Shown: positions 21,090-31,227 of the stretch, piece after piece | How the letters are laid out: each line of letters opens with the position of its first letter | Numbering within the stretch: the stretch's first letter is position 1 | Assembly (NCBI GenBank): GCA_028673005.1 | Contig: CM054117.1 | Span: forward strand, 48,329,370 to 48,393,369 | Direction of reading: 5' to 3' | Length of the DNA stretch: 64,000 nt | From: Tanypteryx hageni | Taxonomy: Eukaryota > Arthropoda > Insecta > Odonata > Petaluridae | Translations under genes and position numbers: made by a program | Notes under the pieces: generated by a model | Told to the model about the DNA's origin: nothing | Databases searched by the model: none | Seen by the model: the letters and a program-made list of their open reading frames with translations, nothing else

Positions 21090-21598
21090 GACAATATAAT
21101 ATACAATGGAATTGTAATGGTTTTCGATGCCACTTTCCCGAACTCCGTATTCTCCTATCCGAGTTATCACCAGTGTGTGTTTCTTTTCAGGAAACAAGAT
21201 TCAGGGAGACTGACATAGTCACACTCAGAGGCTACTCATTGTATAGGAAAGACCTCGTGAGTGCCCAGCATGCTCATGGAGGAGTGGCTATGTTGGTCCA
21301 TAACTCGAGATACTCAGAGGAGGTAACTCTCAACACAGAACTGCAGGCTATTGCAGTTAGAGTTGCTCTCCCTCAGCAGGTGACCATTTGCCCCTAATGA
21401 AAATGTTACAAGATGGTAAATTCTGGACCTCATAGATCAGCTGCAACCCCCACTTATTCTTATGGGCGTCTTTAATGCCCATAATTCTGAGTGGGGGTCG
21501 GAGAAAACAGATCGTAGGGGACGTCGCCTGTCTGATATTTTCTCGAGCCTGGATCTGGTGATACTTAATGATGGTAGTGACACTCACTTCAGTGCATT
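21090..21598 (+). pseudogene. I-type non-LTR ORF2, endonuclease fragment
   Basis: The endonuclease starts with the NCNGF-type opening near 21110 and continues CVSFQETRFRETD, LRGYSLYRKDL and HGGVAMLVHNSRYSEE. After a frame change near 21395 comes ILMGVFNAHNSEWGS, where the usual catalytic D of GDFNAHN is V. It is cut at about 21598, directly against the minus-strand PolB fragment. It follows ORF1 after about 35 bases. RT and RNase H are absent. Confidence 0.65.
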
Positions 21599-23345
21599 GA
21601 AAGTCTCCCACACATTTTTAGCATGATCATAGTCAGAAATAGAAAGCTCAGTTACATTTAGTTTATTTACAAAAGAATCCATCGGAGGAAGAAATGGCAA
21701 TTCTAATTTTTCAAAACAATCGATGAAATCATATGGAAAAACGCCTTTCTTTGTAATTAATTTAAATTGTTCACCATGAAAGTGTTTTGATGTCTCTACT
21801 AATTTTGACGCTGGGAGAATTGACATTAATAGGGCATAAATCTATATGTATCCACAAATCTTAACTTTATGTTCCCAATATACTTTATAAAGCTAATATA
21901 TCGCTCCTCTGTATTGGGAATCACTTGTATTCTCCCTGGAATATTTCCCAGTTCTTTTATAATAAAATGTGAATCATATCCACTCAAATTATGTATGTAC
22001 ACAGGAATGAAATTCGGACTCTTAAAATTTAAATAACATTCGATGAGCAGCACCTCTAAACTCCCCACTCAAATGACAATGATCTTTAACTTTATAATTT
22101 TTGCTATTTTCTTCTTGTATTGACGTTAATTCTATCATTCCAATTTTCCTAGCATAAATATCTGAAATTTTGTTTGCTAGATAAGCTAAGTATTCTACTA
22201 ATTTATATGCTGCATCTACTCCTCGATATATGTTTGGTTTTGTGGAATATTTGCCGCAAAACTCATTGCTTCATGTTTCTGATATGAAAACATGTGGGAA
22301 CTTGTCGGATCTCCAGGACAACCATGAATGGGTAGTAATATTGATTCGATATCAGCATAAATTACAAAGGGAGCTCGAAGTTTGTTTTGATAATTTTTAA
22401 ATTCTATATGCGATACTTTACCATCTTTAATTTCAGGTAGAACAATTCTTGTTAGATGATTAAATTTACATAATTCTAAATGATTTCTTAATCGAACCTC
22501 ACGGTCAATACCTGTGTAGTAATTAAAACATCGTTTACAAATGGATATTGAGCGTTTACTTTTAATAAGTTGACGGGAAATTAGTCTATTGAAGTTCTTT
22601 ATCCAAACAGTGAATTTCTTTGCCCTCAGTCAATAGCAACAGGTCGCGATGATCCACTAATTCTTCATCAACAACTTTCAAGGGATACACATTAGAGTCA
22701 TTATCAATACCGAATACGTTGATGCTAATGTTATTTCGACGTTCAAATAATTTTATCTGATTCAAAGTTGTGGGAGAAAATCTATGCAATCAAAATCGTA
22801 AGAATTAGTTATATTTCTGTAGGAACTTGCTCTCTCAGGATGGTGAATGGTAACTAATTTTCCAAGAATAGAATATTGAAAACAATTATTGTGTACATTT
22901 TGCACATTTACACATGCTCTCGTTGATGCTATGCAATTTGGCAGCTTAATATATTTTCTTCCTCTTAAAGGTTTAAACACGTTAATTCTAAGTAATATGT
23001 GAACAATTTCATTTAACATCCACCCACTTTTTTTGTTTCACTCTCTTCCATCTCATATGTGATTTTTTTTTAGGGCTGAATCTACCATCTCTCCTACATT
23101 TGAATCCATATAAACAGGTACATTTTTAGTTTTGAAAGCTCGCTTCTGTTCTTCACCAGCAATATTGACGAAAAATTTTAATGTTTTATCTACTATTAAA
23201 TTTTTTCTAATTTTATCAACCAAATATGTTCTTTTATTTTCTAGAAATGTTTCTACGCTCTTACAATCCTTAATATTACTAAATTTATAGGTTCTCAAAG
23301 AACCATTAAATGCTACTTCTATTTCGTCTTCTTCAACTCTTCTTT
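21584..23345 (-). pseudogene. DNA polymerase B (family 2), N-terminal and exonuclease part
   Basis: Minus-strand frames in series (23053-23345, 22762-23019, 22586-22789, 21826-22068, 21584-21826) follow the N-terminal order of a DNA_pol_B_2 protein: a leader domain, FKPLRGRKYIKLP, CFQYSILGKL, NISINVFGID, then the exonuclease motif IPVYIHNLSGYDSHF, LRFVDTYRFM and the KGVFPYDFIDC block. Many stops and indels occur between 22070 and 22580. It ends at about 21590 against an I-type fragment. It is the complement of the plus-strand piece at 11.7-17.7 kb: together they cover much of one polymerase, in opposite orientations. Confidence 0.75.
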
Positions 23346-23475
23346 TTTATCGCCGATCACCGACGTGTCCCTTTCACTTTCTAATTAATTACCCACGATC
23401 GGACTGTTTGTATAACTATCTAAATATTCACTCAGTTTTCTTTTTATCCAGTGTTTTTCCATCGTTTTTCCATCG

Positions 23476-23849
23476 TTACACTATTGTCACATCATGAACA
23501 TTCCCAAGTTTTCCCTTATATATTAAATTATGTTTTTCTTCCCCAATATTATATTCTTCTAGCTCTTTTGAGGAGAACTGACTAGGGTCGAATCTCTTCG
23601 GCAGGAAAACTTTCCAAGACTCACCGTTCCTTTCAATATTTGCTCTTAGTGTCGGACCGTATTTGGCGTCAACCACATCAAATCTCAAAATCCGGTATTC
23701 GACGTGCTTTTCGAGCTCACCAATTGGTTGGCGAGGGTTACGCGGAAGGCGTTTTTCTCCGTCGTGGGAGCGACAGTGAACCCCTGGTCTTTCACTGCCC
23801 CTCTAATTATCGCGCGCAGGTCCTTTTCGAAGCAAATGTCGTAGACCAT
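23476..23849 (-). pseudogene. VFLPKR-motif small protein (copy 1 of 3), one frameshift
   Basis: A start at 23849 opens a frame that shifts near 23700 into the one carrying KYGPTLRANIE, then WKVFLPKRFDPSQFSSKELEEYN and a short tail. The same K/R-Y-G-P-x-L and VFLPKR blocks, 20-25 residues apart, occur in the spliced genes at 44864-45538 and 58636-59313. It lies just upstream of the family-2 PolB on the same strand and follows the PC4-like gene. Function is unknown. It appears to be an accessory gene of the virus-like element. Confidence 0.55.
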
Positions 23850-24476
23850 GATTGATGGTTTACGGGGGGAGGCTTACGCAATGGGACCTCTGTAGTCTCG
23901 GCGACTGAGGCTCCGTGTCCTGAATGAGGAGGGGAGCGTATCGATTTTTGAGCGGTATTTCGGCGCTTTTTTCCACGCGCTGTCGCTTGAGGAGCAATTC
24001 CTCGGCGGTCAAAAATGCCGCGGGGCGGCGCCTCGGCCATTATGGATTAGCGCCACCTTAATGCTGAAAACGGAATTACGTGTTCGTCGACAAGTTACAA
24101 CATATGATGAGGAGCAGTACTTGAATAATGAATAATCTCGCATATGAAAACGAAATACGATGATGGCGTTATTTTTTAAGGTATAGGGACGAGGGTATAC
24201 GTAATAAAGAAAAGGTTTATTTTCATTTTCAAATATTTATTTTCGAAACAATTCACAAGTATGAAACCATGCGGTAAATAATGTCACAGTACATAACGCT
24301 TATTTCATTTTATTATTGATTATAATCGAATGATGGATTATTTTCGAATTTCATCTCATCCACAGTCGAAAGCACTCGCTTCACTTAGTCGAATATATTT
24401 CTTTTATTTTCCATGTCTAATTTGCACTTTACAACTTGATAGCATTTTTTTAAAAGTCACACACGAAAGACTTCCA
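23850..24476. other. no clear gene; GC-rich leader, then AT-rich spacer
   Basis: A 77-residue minus-strand frame (23807-24040) overlaps the start of the VFLPKR gene and is basic and low-complexity; it may be leader or exon sequence. From 24060 to 24476 the sequence is AT-rich with no frame I can support. Confidence 0.3.
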
Positions 24477-25092
24477 TTACTGTCTCCTTATAATCGCCAA
24501 CCCCACACAATCGTCTAGTTGTAATCTTCCCTGACAAGTAGGCAAGCAAAAGTAAAGCGCACCGGTCCCTCGCGGTTCGGGGGGCACCACACTTCCGGGG
24601 CAGAGAACATCTAATCTTTTCGACCATATTATCTCGAAGCTTACATTGAGATGAGGTCCCAAAGCGATCGGTGTGTGCAACTCCGCGATCTTCTCTGTAA
24701 GATAAACACTTATGCGGTCTGTCTCACTCGAAAGGGCGCTCCACTCGTCCGGCGACATGCAGACGCTGTACTTCGTTAGCCCTCCCGATGCAGACATCAC
24801 AATCCAGGTCCGGATTTATTGCAACACTCACCGCCTTCGTCCGACTGTTATAAAGGTTATAGCACACCCGAAACAGTCCTTGGTCCCCTAAGAAAGAATT
24901 CCTCGCTTCTCCCGGAACGTGATTTGGTCTGGTGTCCATGACTAACGACGAGAAAATGACCTCTCCCTCAGGAGTTGGAAAAGTGTCCTTAAAAAGTTGG
25001 TGGGAAGGGGGAGTGGGAACGGCGCGGTCGTGTGTTCGGAAATAACCTTTGGGGGCGGGGATTCTCTCCATTTTTTTACGGGTTTTTCTCAT
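24477..25092 (-). pseudogene. PC4-like small gene family (copy 3 of 5), one frameshift
   Basis: The start at 25092 gives MRKTRKKMERIPAPKGYF, an SSLVMD..NHV beta stretch and VSVAINPDLDCDVCIG. A frameshift near 24790 continues in the frame with SVCMSPDEWSALS and ISVYLTEKIAEL. The SPDEW step corresponds to NPQKW and TPTQW in the sister copies. It sits just downstream of the ATPase start and upstream of the VFLPKR gene, all minus strand, as expected for a set of viral genes. A single-stranded-DNA-binding role is inferred only from the PC4 resemblance. Confidence 0.5.
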
Positions 25093-25222
25093 GGCACTGC
25101 AACGTTGAGGCGATGACAAATTACAACGTTGCTTGAATTTTGAAAATATCTGGGAACATATTCGTTCCACCATGGTGTCGTTGTCAGTTGATAAATTTTT
25201 ACTCTGGCATTCTTTCTCAAAT

Positions 25223-25375
25223 TTACCGGTACAGAATGCACCAAATAATTTCATCAATTCGAACGTCCACTATGGAGTCGATCGCGTTTATGAATTTTTT
25301 CGTGAAAACGGATTTACCGGATCCTGTGGGACCGACCACGGTGGCTATAAAAGGATGTTTCCAGGTGGTCGCCAT
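25223..25375 (-). pseudogene. packaging ATPase (A32/FtsK-like), N-terminal remnant
   Basis: A 50-codon frame from an ATG at 25375 has the lead-in HPFIATVV, an intact Walker A loop GPTGSGKS, then FTKKFINAI and DEIIWC before a stop. The second copy at 38.03-38.5 kb shows the same lead-in (HPFTALIAGPSSCG and FEEIIWCYGEW) plus the later domains. Packaging ATPases of this class pump the genome into capsids in Polintons, adintoviruses and larger DNA viruses. The rest of the protein is lost or out of frame. Confidence 0.6.
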
Positions 25376-25727
25376 CGTAACGAATGGGGATGTAAAGAGC
25401 CGTCACGGCAAATTATATGAAATAAAAACTAACTTATTTCGAATATTTATTTTTTATTCAAAATTTATATACAGATAAACATTACGCACAAACATTAATA
25501 GAAATATAGGCACGTGTGGTGCAAACGGTCCTAAACTGTCTGGTGTGCATAATGAACCTGTGCAAAAACGAAGGGAAAACATTTCACAATGAATACGACA
25601 AATATAAAAATGAGAATAACAAAATAAGTAACAATGAATATGACCAATATAATAATCAGAATAATAACAACAAAATAAATAACAAATAACAATGAATATT
25701 ATAAAATACAATAAATACGTTGTACTA
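25376..25727. other. spacer between ATPase and PolB C-terminus
   Basis: AT-rich with AATAA and ACAATA repeats; no coding frame supported. It may hold the 3' end of the PolB transcript. Confidence 0.3.
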
Positions 25728-26200
25728 TTAAACGGATGTCTTAAAGCCATAGGGTAAAGTGTCATATTCTCCGACTCTTCGTCTTTTAGGGTATACCACT
25801 CTATACACCTTCTCAGCGCGTGACACAACGTCGCAAGCTTTTGTACGTCGGATTTGGTTGGGTTTGGAGATATTTGATGGCAAATTTGCGTTTCGTACCA
25901 TTCCTTTCAACTTCTCGAAACAAATAGCCTTCTGATTGGACGCGTTTATCTTAATGCCTTTCACCTTACACACCGTTTTTACATTTCTGGGATTCCCGAC
26001 ACAAAAAATTTCGTAGGCATAATTTTTTGGGCCTCCCGAAACGAACTCTGAAATGTAGGATCCATCACCATACTCAACCAATTCGTCGGTCATATCGCCT
26101 AGGAAAGCAACGGTTGGGGGCGTCCATTCCCCGTCTTTCGGTGAGGGTGACATTATCGGTATCCCAATAGAGAGCTCTATCACCCAGTTTATCCAAATAG
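25728..26200 (-). pseudogene. DNA polymerase B (family 1), C-terminal part
   Basis: Two frames join near 26130: motif C appears as LYWDTDNVT, followed by FLGDMTDELVEYGDGSY, then FVSGGPKNYAYEIF and CKVKGIKINASNQKAI to a stop at 25728. The same FLGDLTDEL block follows motif C in the copy at 40.6-43.8 kb. The usual DTDS box is DTDN here, so the key metal-binding aspartates remain but the fourth residue differs. It stops at a G homopolymer. The N-terminal portion of the same family lies at 29.1-31.1 kb on the same strand, with transposons between. Confidence 0.7.
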
Positions 26201-26211
26201 TCAGTCACAAT

Positions 26212-26230
26212 GGGGGGGGGGGGGGGGGGG
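26212..26230. repeat. 19-base G homopolymer at the PolB breakpoint
   Basis: An uninterrupted G run at the point where PolB homology is lost. Beyond it, to about 26630, is GC-rich sequence I do not recognise. The length of the run may be unreliable. Confidence 0.8.
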
Positions 26231-26631
26231 AGCTCTTCCAAAGTTATTCCTCTCGGCGCATGTACTCTCCTTAGCAGCTGTGGGTCGGCTTCATGGGGGG
26301 CATCCGCCACATCCCGCGCTCCCTCCCACCTCTCCGTCTGTCCTTTGTCGTGCCGGCTCCTAATCTCCCTCCTCTCCGGCGCTCAGCCATGCGGCTCCCT
26401 CTCGTTGCCATCGCTGGTGAGGGAATGTGTTTGGTGGCAGCTGTGTTAGTATTGTTGTAATGTTCATGTGGGATCCATCAGCTAAGTGTTGGCACCTCTT
26501 TGTTGGGCTCCGGGTCTTAAACTAGTTATAAACAAATTTTTAGTCGATCGTCTTGTGGCCGCGGCTTATAAATGTCGCGACAATCCAAGTCTTGCGGCTC
26601 CTTGTCCTCGTTGCTCGAAGTAGCGATCGGT

Positions 26632-27030
26632 TTTAACCTACCTTTCCTGAAGCCGTGTTCACAATCATCTAACAATAAATTCCTATCGAGAAATCGCGTT
26701 ATGTTGCTAACGAGTATATGCTCGAGAATCTTGCACGATATCGAAGTTAAGGAAGTCGGCCTGTAATTTTCTGGGTTCTCCTTGTCGCCGCCCTTATGAA
26801 TTGTGGTAACGTGCGCTAACCTCCAGTCGCCAGGGATCTCTGCGCGAGAAATGGATTTCTAGAAGATTATCCAAAGAATAGGTGCTATTTCTTCTGCTAA
26901 TTCTTTTAAAACGTGAGCAGAAATTTCTTCGGGGCCAGTGGCTTTGTTATGTCTGATGGAACTTAATTGCTATGCTATTCCAACCTCAGAAAATACTATA
27001 TCGTCCATCAAGTCCACCCTTAATGCGGGT
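26632..27030 (-). pseudogene. CR1-clade reverse transcriptase fragment
   Basis: This 400-base stretch matches 61396-61790 of the CR1 element at 60.2-63.1 kb nearly base for base on the same strand. It covers the PEEISAHVLKELAEE, DWRLAHVTTIHKGGDKENPENYRP and LEHILVSNI region before motif A. Several substitutions create stops. Neither the 3' tail nor the rest of the RT is present, so it is an internal remnant. Confidence 0.75.
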
Positions 27031-27105
27031 CCTATGTGCGTCTTCTTCCTCCGGGGCGATGGTCAGCGGTACGGTGGTCTGGAGGGAGGTCGGCTCCTTG
27101 GGCCT

Positions 27106-27298
27106 GTTTATTTATTTATTTCCATGCGGCCCCTAAACAGCCGTAATCGGCCTTTTACAAGGGGCTCATTAACATAATAACAAGGACTATCACAAACATC
27201 CATGCCCTAGGTGAAGAAAAACCCACCTAGGCGGGATTCGAACCCGCGACCTTCGGATTGGCAGGCGAGGACGTTACCCTGCCACCACCGAGGGGCAA
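27106..27298 (-). mobile_element. tRNA-derived SINE
   Basis: The minus strand opens with a tRNA-related head (CCCCTCGGTGGTGGCAGGG as A-box region; GTCGCGGGTTCGAATCCCGC as a paired T arm with B box). About 75 bases of body follow, then a tail with TTGTAAAAGGCC, a GGC/GGCC stem-loop and (AAAT)3. The tail resembles the 3' end of the LINE at 37.5-38.03 kb. It is transcribed by pol III and mobilised by a partner LINE. It sits in the Jockey ORF1 at 27.3-28.06 kb. No clean target duplication was seen. Confidence 0.65.
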
Positions 27299-28062
27299 GA
27301 CCAATCACCTGCATGGTGTTCCCATCCGCAGTTGGCGCACCGGAGTCTCTCTGCATCGCATTGTCCTACACGATGGAGCTTCCCACATCTGGAGCACTTG
27401 ACGTCGGCTCGGCACTCTGGTGGTGTGCTGGAAGCTCGGGCATCTTCCGCACTGGGTTGGTTGCGCTGGAGGGTGGTCGGGAGGGCTCGCAGGTGTGGGG
27501 TCGGCCGAAGATCCTGATGCCGCTCTGTAATAGTGTTTTGATTGCCTCTTGCGAGGACGACACGACCTTTATTAGATTAGTGGGCCTACCTGTAGCCCTG
27601 GCCAGGATTCTCCAGAGCTTGCTGAAGCTTACCCCGGCCCTTTCCAGGGCCGCTTCCACGTCTTGCAGGTCCGTCTCCTGGTCGACACCTCCTATGACGA
27701 CCGTGTAGTCGGTCGCGTTGGCCGTACTCTCTCTTGGGCTCCGGGCAGTGGTGGTCATTTTGATGGGGCCCCTCAGCGCGCCTTCTGAGTCGTCCCTGTG
27801 CTCGCCGTTCCCGTGAGAAAATACCGTTAGGGGCCTGATGGAAGAGTCGTTTGAGTAAGGCACTTTCCACTGGACTCTCCTTCAGCCGTCGACACCTACG
27901 GCAATCAACTGACCTGCCGCCGATCACTCTCCGAGAGCCTACCTCTGGTGGGAGCTAGTACTTCAGAGATGGTCGCTTCACCAGAAAGAGACCTGAAAAA
28001 AGAAAAGATTACTGCTGCTGCTGGACTTCTCTTTCTGCTCCTTCCGCCGCTGGCCTCCATCT
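27299..28062 (-). pseudogene. non-LTR ORF1, gag-like fragment
   Basis: From an ATG at about 28062 the frames run through an S/R-rich start to TDYTVVIGGVDQETDLQDVE and FGRPHTCEPSRPPS. In a shifted frame, cysteine knuckles follow (CSRCGKLHRVGQC and CANCGWEHHAGDW) up to the SINE at 27298. An RRM-like fold plus CCHC knuckles is usual for gag-like ORF1 of Jockey and related LINEs. No ORF2 follows, because the SINE and a CR1 fragment replace it. At least one frameshift, near 27430, is present. Confidence 0.6.
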
Positions 28063-28299
28063 TAATTTTACTGAAATTATATATTCGGCATAAATCCCAC
28101 CCTCCTTCGATGTAGGGCCATAGAGAGTGGTGTCATATGCCTAAAGCTCATGCATCTCTAAGATTTTATAGCCTTCGCTGACCGCCAATTTCAACTTATG
28201 TCACCCAAGTCCCAATGAATTTGTGGTCATTAATGTCGGCATGAGGGCAGTCGTTTTGAAACTCCGCTTCCGCGGAGTGTCAAAATCAATGTGTTGTTT

Positions 28300-29085
28300 A
28301 TTATTTATCATTAATAAGTTCAAAAATGGTAAGGTGTTGTATTCTTGAAGTTCATAAGTGAACTTAATTGATGGATATGTTGTTTAATTGGTTAACAAAA
28401 TCTTATACTTTTTGTTTCTTTAAATCAAAGATTGTGAATATGTGATCCACGTGTCTCAACCATATTTCTGGAAAGTAGTGAAATTTTTCTTTACAATCCT
28501 TTTCAAAAAAGGACATGAAAATGTTGGCTAGAAAATGTGATACGGGGTTTCCCATTGAAGTGCCTTGTGTTTCTTTGTAAATTTCATTTTTGAATTGGAA
28601 AACGTTCTGTGACATGCATAAATTAGTAAGTTGTAAATATTCATGGACAATTTCGTCAGGAAGATTTTGTTTTAGTAACAATGATTTTAAAAATTGGGAT
28701 GTTTCTTCCAAAGGTACACTTGGGAAGAGGCTTTTAACGTCGAAGGAGACTACAACCTCTGATTCTTTTAATGTTATATTTTCCAGTTTACTTATGAAAT
28801 CATAGGAATTTTTTACTGAGTGTTTATCGGGAAACGACAATCTGTTTAAATTCACTATTGAGCCATTTGGCTAGATTATAGGTTGGGTTATTTATTCCTG
28901 ATGCAATCGGTCTCATGGCTTTGTCATCTTGATGTATCTTGGGAAGACAGTACAATTTAGGTATGTTTGGGTTTGAAATGTTGAACTTAAAGCTTAATTT
29001 TTTATCAATGATTTTCTTACACCCTTTGATGATTTCTTTAGTTTGTTTAATCATGGAGTTTTGAATATTACTTAAAGACGGGCAT
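28300..29085 (-). mobile_element. Penelope-like element, reverse transcriptase fragment inside PolB
   Basis: The RT starts near 29085 (NSMIKQTKEIIKGC) and has PKLYCLPKIHQDD, MRPIASGINNPTYNLAKWL, VVSFDVKSLFPSVP, YKETQGTSMGNPVS and FPEIWLRHVDHIFTIF. These are the Penelope RT blocks in order. Motif C should read YVDDIF but is HVDHIF here, losing one catalytic aspartate. A frameshift lies near 28855. No GIY-YIG endonuclease is seen; the sequence to about 28300 is probable 3' remnant. On its right the reading frame is fused to PolB codons. Confidence 0.75.
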
Positions 29086-31061
29086 TCGTTGCTAACATAT
29101 AGTTTTGGGTGCCTCACAGTTACCTTTCCATTTATTGACATAGGGATAGAGGGAGCATACATCAAAATGTTTTCTGTTCCCCTAAACGTGCTCGGTAATA
29201 CAGCTTTGCAGCGGTTTGTTCTACCACCAAAGAAAGCGTCCCTTGGGTTGAGGGGCTCATTGGCGGCGTATGGGTTCTTATTTATAAAATCTTTCATCTC
29301 AAGGTTTGATTGAAGATACCTCGTGAACTTACACTCCCACATTTCGACTAATAAACAACCGCTTTTCAGAAGCTATTCTCGTCGATACATGGTGGCTTCG
29401 AACATTGAGCCCATCGTTTTATTTTTACTATTACCTATAGGTGTATGACGGTCGGGAAAACACCGAGTACACCCATGGAAACAACAACCATAAAATTAAA
29501 AAAACAGTCACAACGTTTTCGCTCTCCAAATACCCATCTACCTTGTAGCCGGCGAATTTTACTTCGGAGCCGTTGGCAGCATGTTTTATTTTGATATCCC
29601 GTCTCACCTCTTCAGACAGCAGCCACATAATGGCTTTATGTGACTGTCTATCTCGCCAACGGTAACCTCCTGAGAGTACAATACCAATGGTATCTTCCCT
29701 CGGGTAATTTCTTTTAAAAGCTAAAAGGCCTGCTCCGACTAGAGTGCATGTTTCTCTGAAAGGATAATAGACCTTTGCCAAATGGTGAAAATTGAAACAT
29801 TGTCGCAATACTCGCGAATTTCTTTTTCGAAGTTAAACATAACGTCCATTTGTGTTTCATACCGTTTGTCAAATTCTATTCTTTCAGAGAGGGTCATACA
29901 ATTATACCCTTAAGATTCCTTACAGGGGATCGGCCCTACGTAGCCTCTATTTTCTAACCTGTTGAATAAGTGAGGAAAATGCCCCTTCTTCAAATTTAAA
30001 GCTAAATTGTAGGCTTTGGGTAGTTTGGAAAGAGCCATGGGCATAAAGTTTAAAGAATCAATAAACTTTAGACAACCAATCTCTATTGATATAATTTTTG
30101 TCCCCGTAATAATTACATTAGGAGACCATTTCTTTATATCTACCATGTATTTTAACAAAACGACCATCATAACCTTACATGTTATGCGCGATGCAAATTA
30201 TTTTCTTGAAATTAACCTTTGGCAATGTCAAATAAGTAAATAAATCGTGAATAGGATCATGTGAGTCAAACAGATGACGACAAACACCACATGAATAACA
30301 CACATGGTCGCTATTCACCATATCCGTACACATTGAATAATTCTGCTGTGCAACACAACACGGGGATGTATTCGAATGACTCACTACCGTCAGACATAGG
30401 GGTATCTTATCTGCACTCGATATCGTAATAAATGTATAGCACATTGACATTCGAACTTACTTCCGTGTTCGGCTGCATGAAGCAGAGATTCTCATGTGTA
30501 CCATGTTTTCGACACAGCGTGCAGTACATTTCACCGCATCGATGCTGTACACCGCTTTTTGTTTTATACTACGAATTACATAGCTCACAATATTTAGTGG
30601 TTTCGCAAACTGCACCGAAAAAACAGCGGTTACAGTCACCGCATTTCGTCGCACTTTGGTTTCTCATTGCACCTATTACAAATGAGATCACGTGTGTGTG
30701 AATATCTGTGGTATGGCCGGCAATAGTAGGGGCATGAGAATGCCCCCGTTAGTGATGTTATTACGTTGAAGTGGGCAGCTTTGTATATCAAATCGTTGTT
30801 TCTCCCCTGAAGCTGCTGTTGCGATACGGGGAAACCTTCAAATAAAATATCTCTGCCCTTTCGATTCCCGAATACTGGGATGGAATACTCCGATAAGTAA
30901 TCTTGAAATTTGGCGAGTTCCGGAATCCCACCCTCATTAATCAAAGTAAACCCAACTGTTTCCATTAAGGAAACGGCTCGTTCTTTTTGCAAAACACCTC
31001 GATTCTTTTTAATTTTATTCAATGCGGCCCCCTCTTCCACGTGTATCGCAATAGCAACCAC
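29086..31061 (-). pseudogene. DNA polymerase B (family 1), N-terminal two-thirds
   Basis: Minus-strand pieces follow the order seen in the copy at 40.6-43.8 kb. A start domain (VVAIAIHVEEG, then FQDYLSEYSIPVF) and zinc-ribbon cysteines (CNRCNEKPKC, CFFGAVCETTKYC, MYCTLCRKHG) lead to the exonuclease area (IICIAHNM and FIDSLNFMPMALSKLPKAY), a YRWRDRQS block, and MWECKFTRYLQ with NPRDAFFGGRTN ahead of the palm. The palm is cut by a Penelope insertion at 29085. At least five frame breaks or stops occur. The C-terminus of the same family lies at 25.7-26.2 kb, so both may be one gene spread by insertions. Confidence 0.7.
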
Positions 31062-31227
31062 TAGAGCTCTGGCGAGGCACAGTATCGTCAGATGGTATTA
31101 CAGTTACTGATTTTTTTGACAAACAATAGTAAGTAAAATTTCTCGCATTGGCTAGTGATACATTATTTTTTACCACACCCTAGCGGCATGTCAACATGTT
31201 GAAAGTTTATATTTATGACTCCAGAAA

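Noticed and set aside
27215..27298. functional tRNA gene
   Set aside because: The T arm pairs, but the anticodon and acceptor arms are degenerate and an AAAT-tailed SINE body follows.
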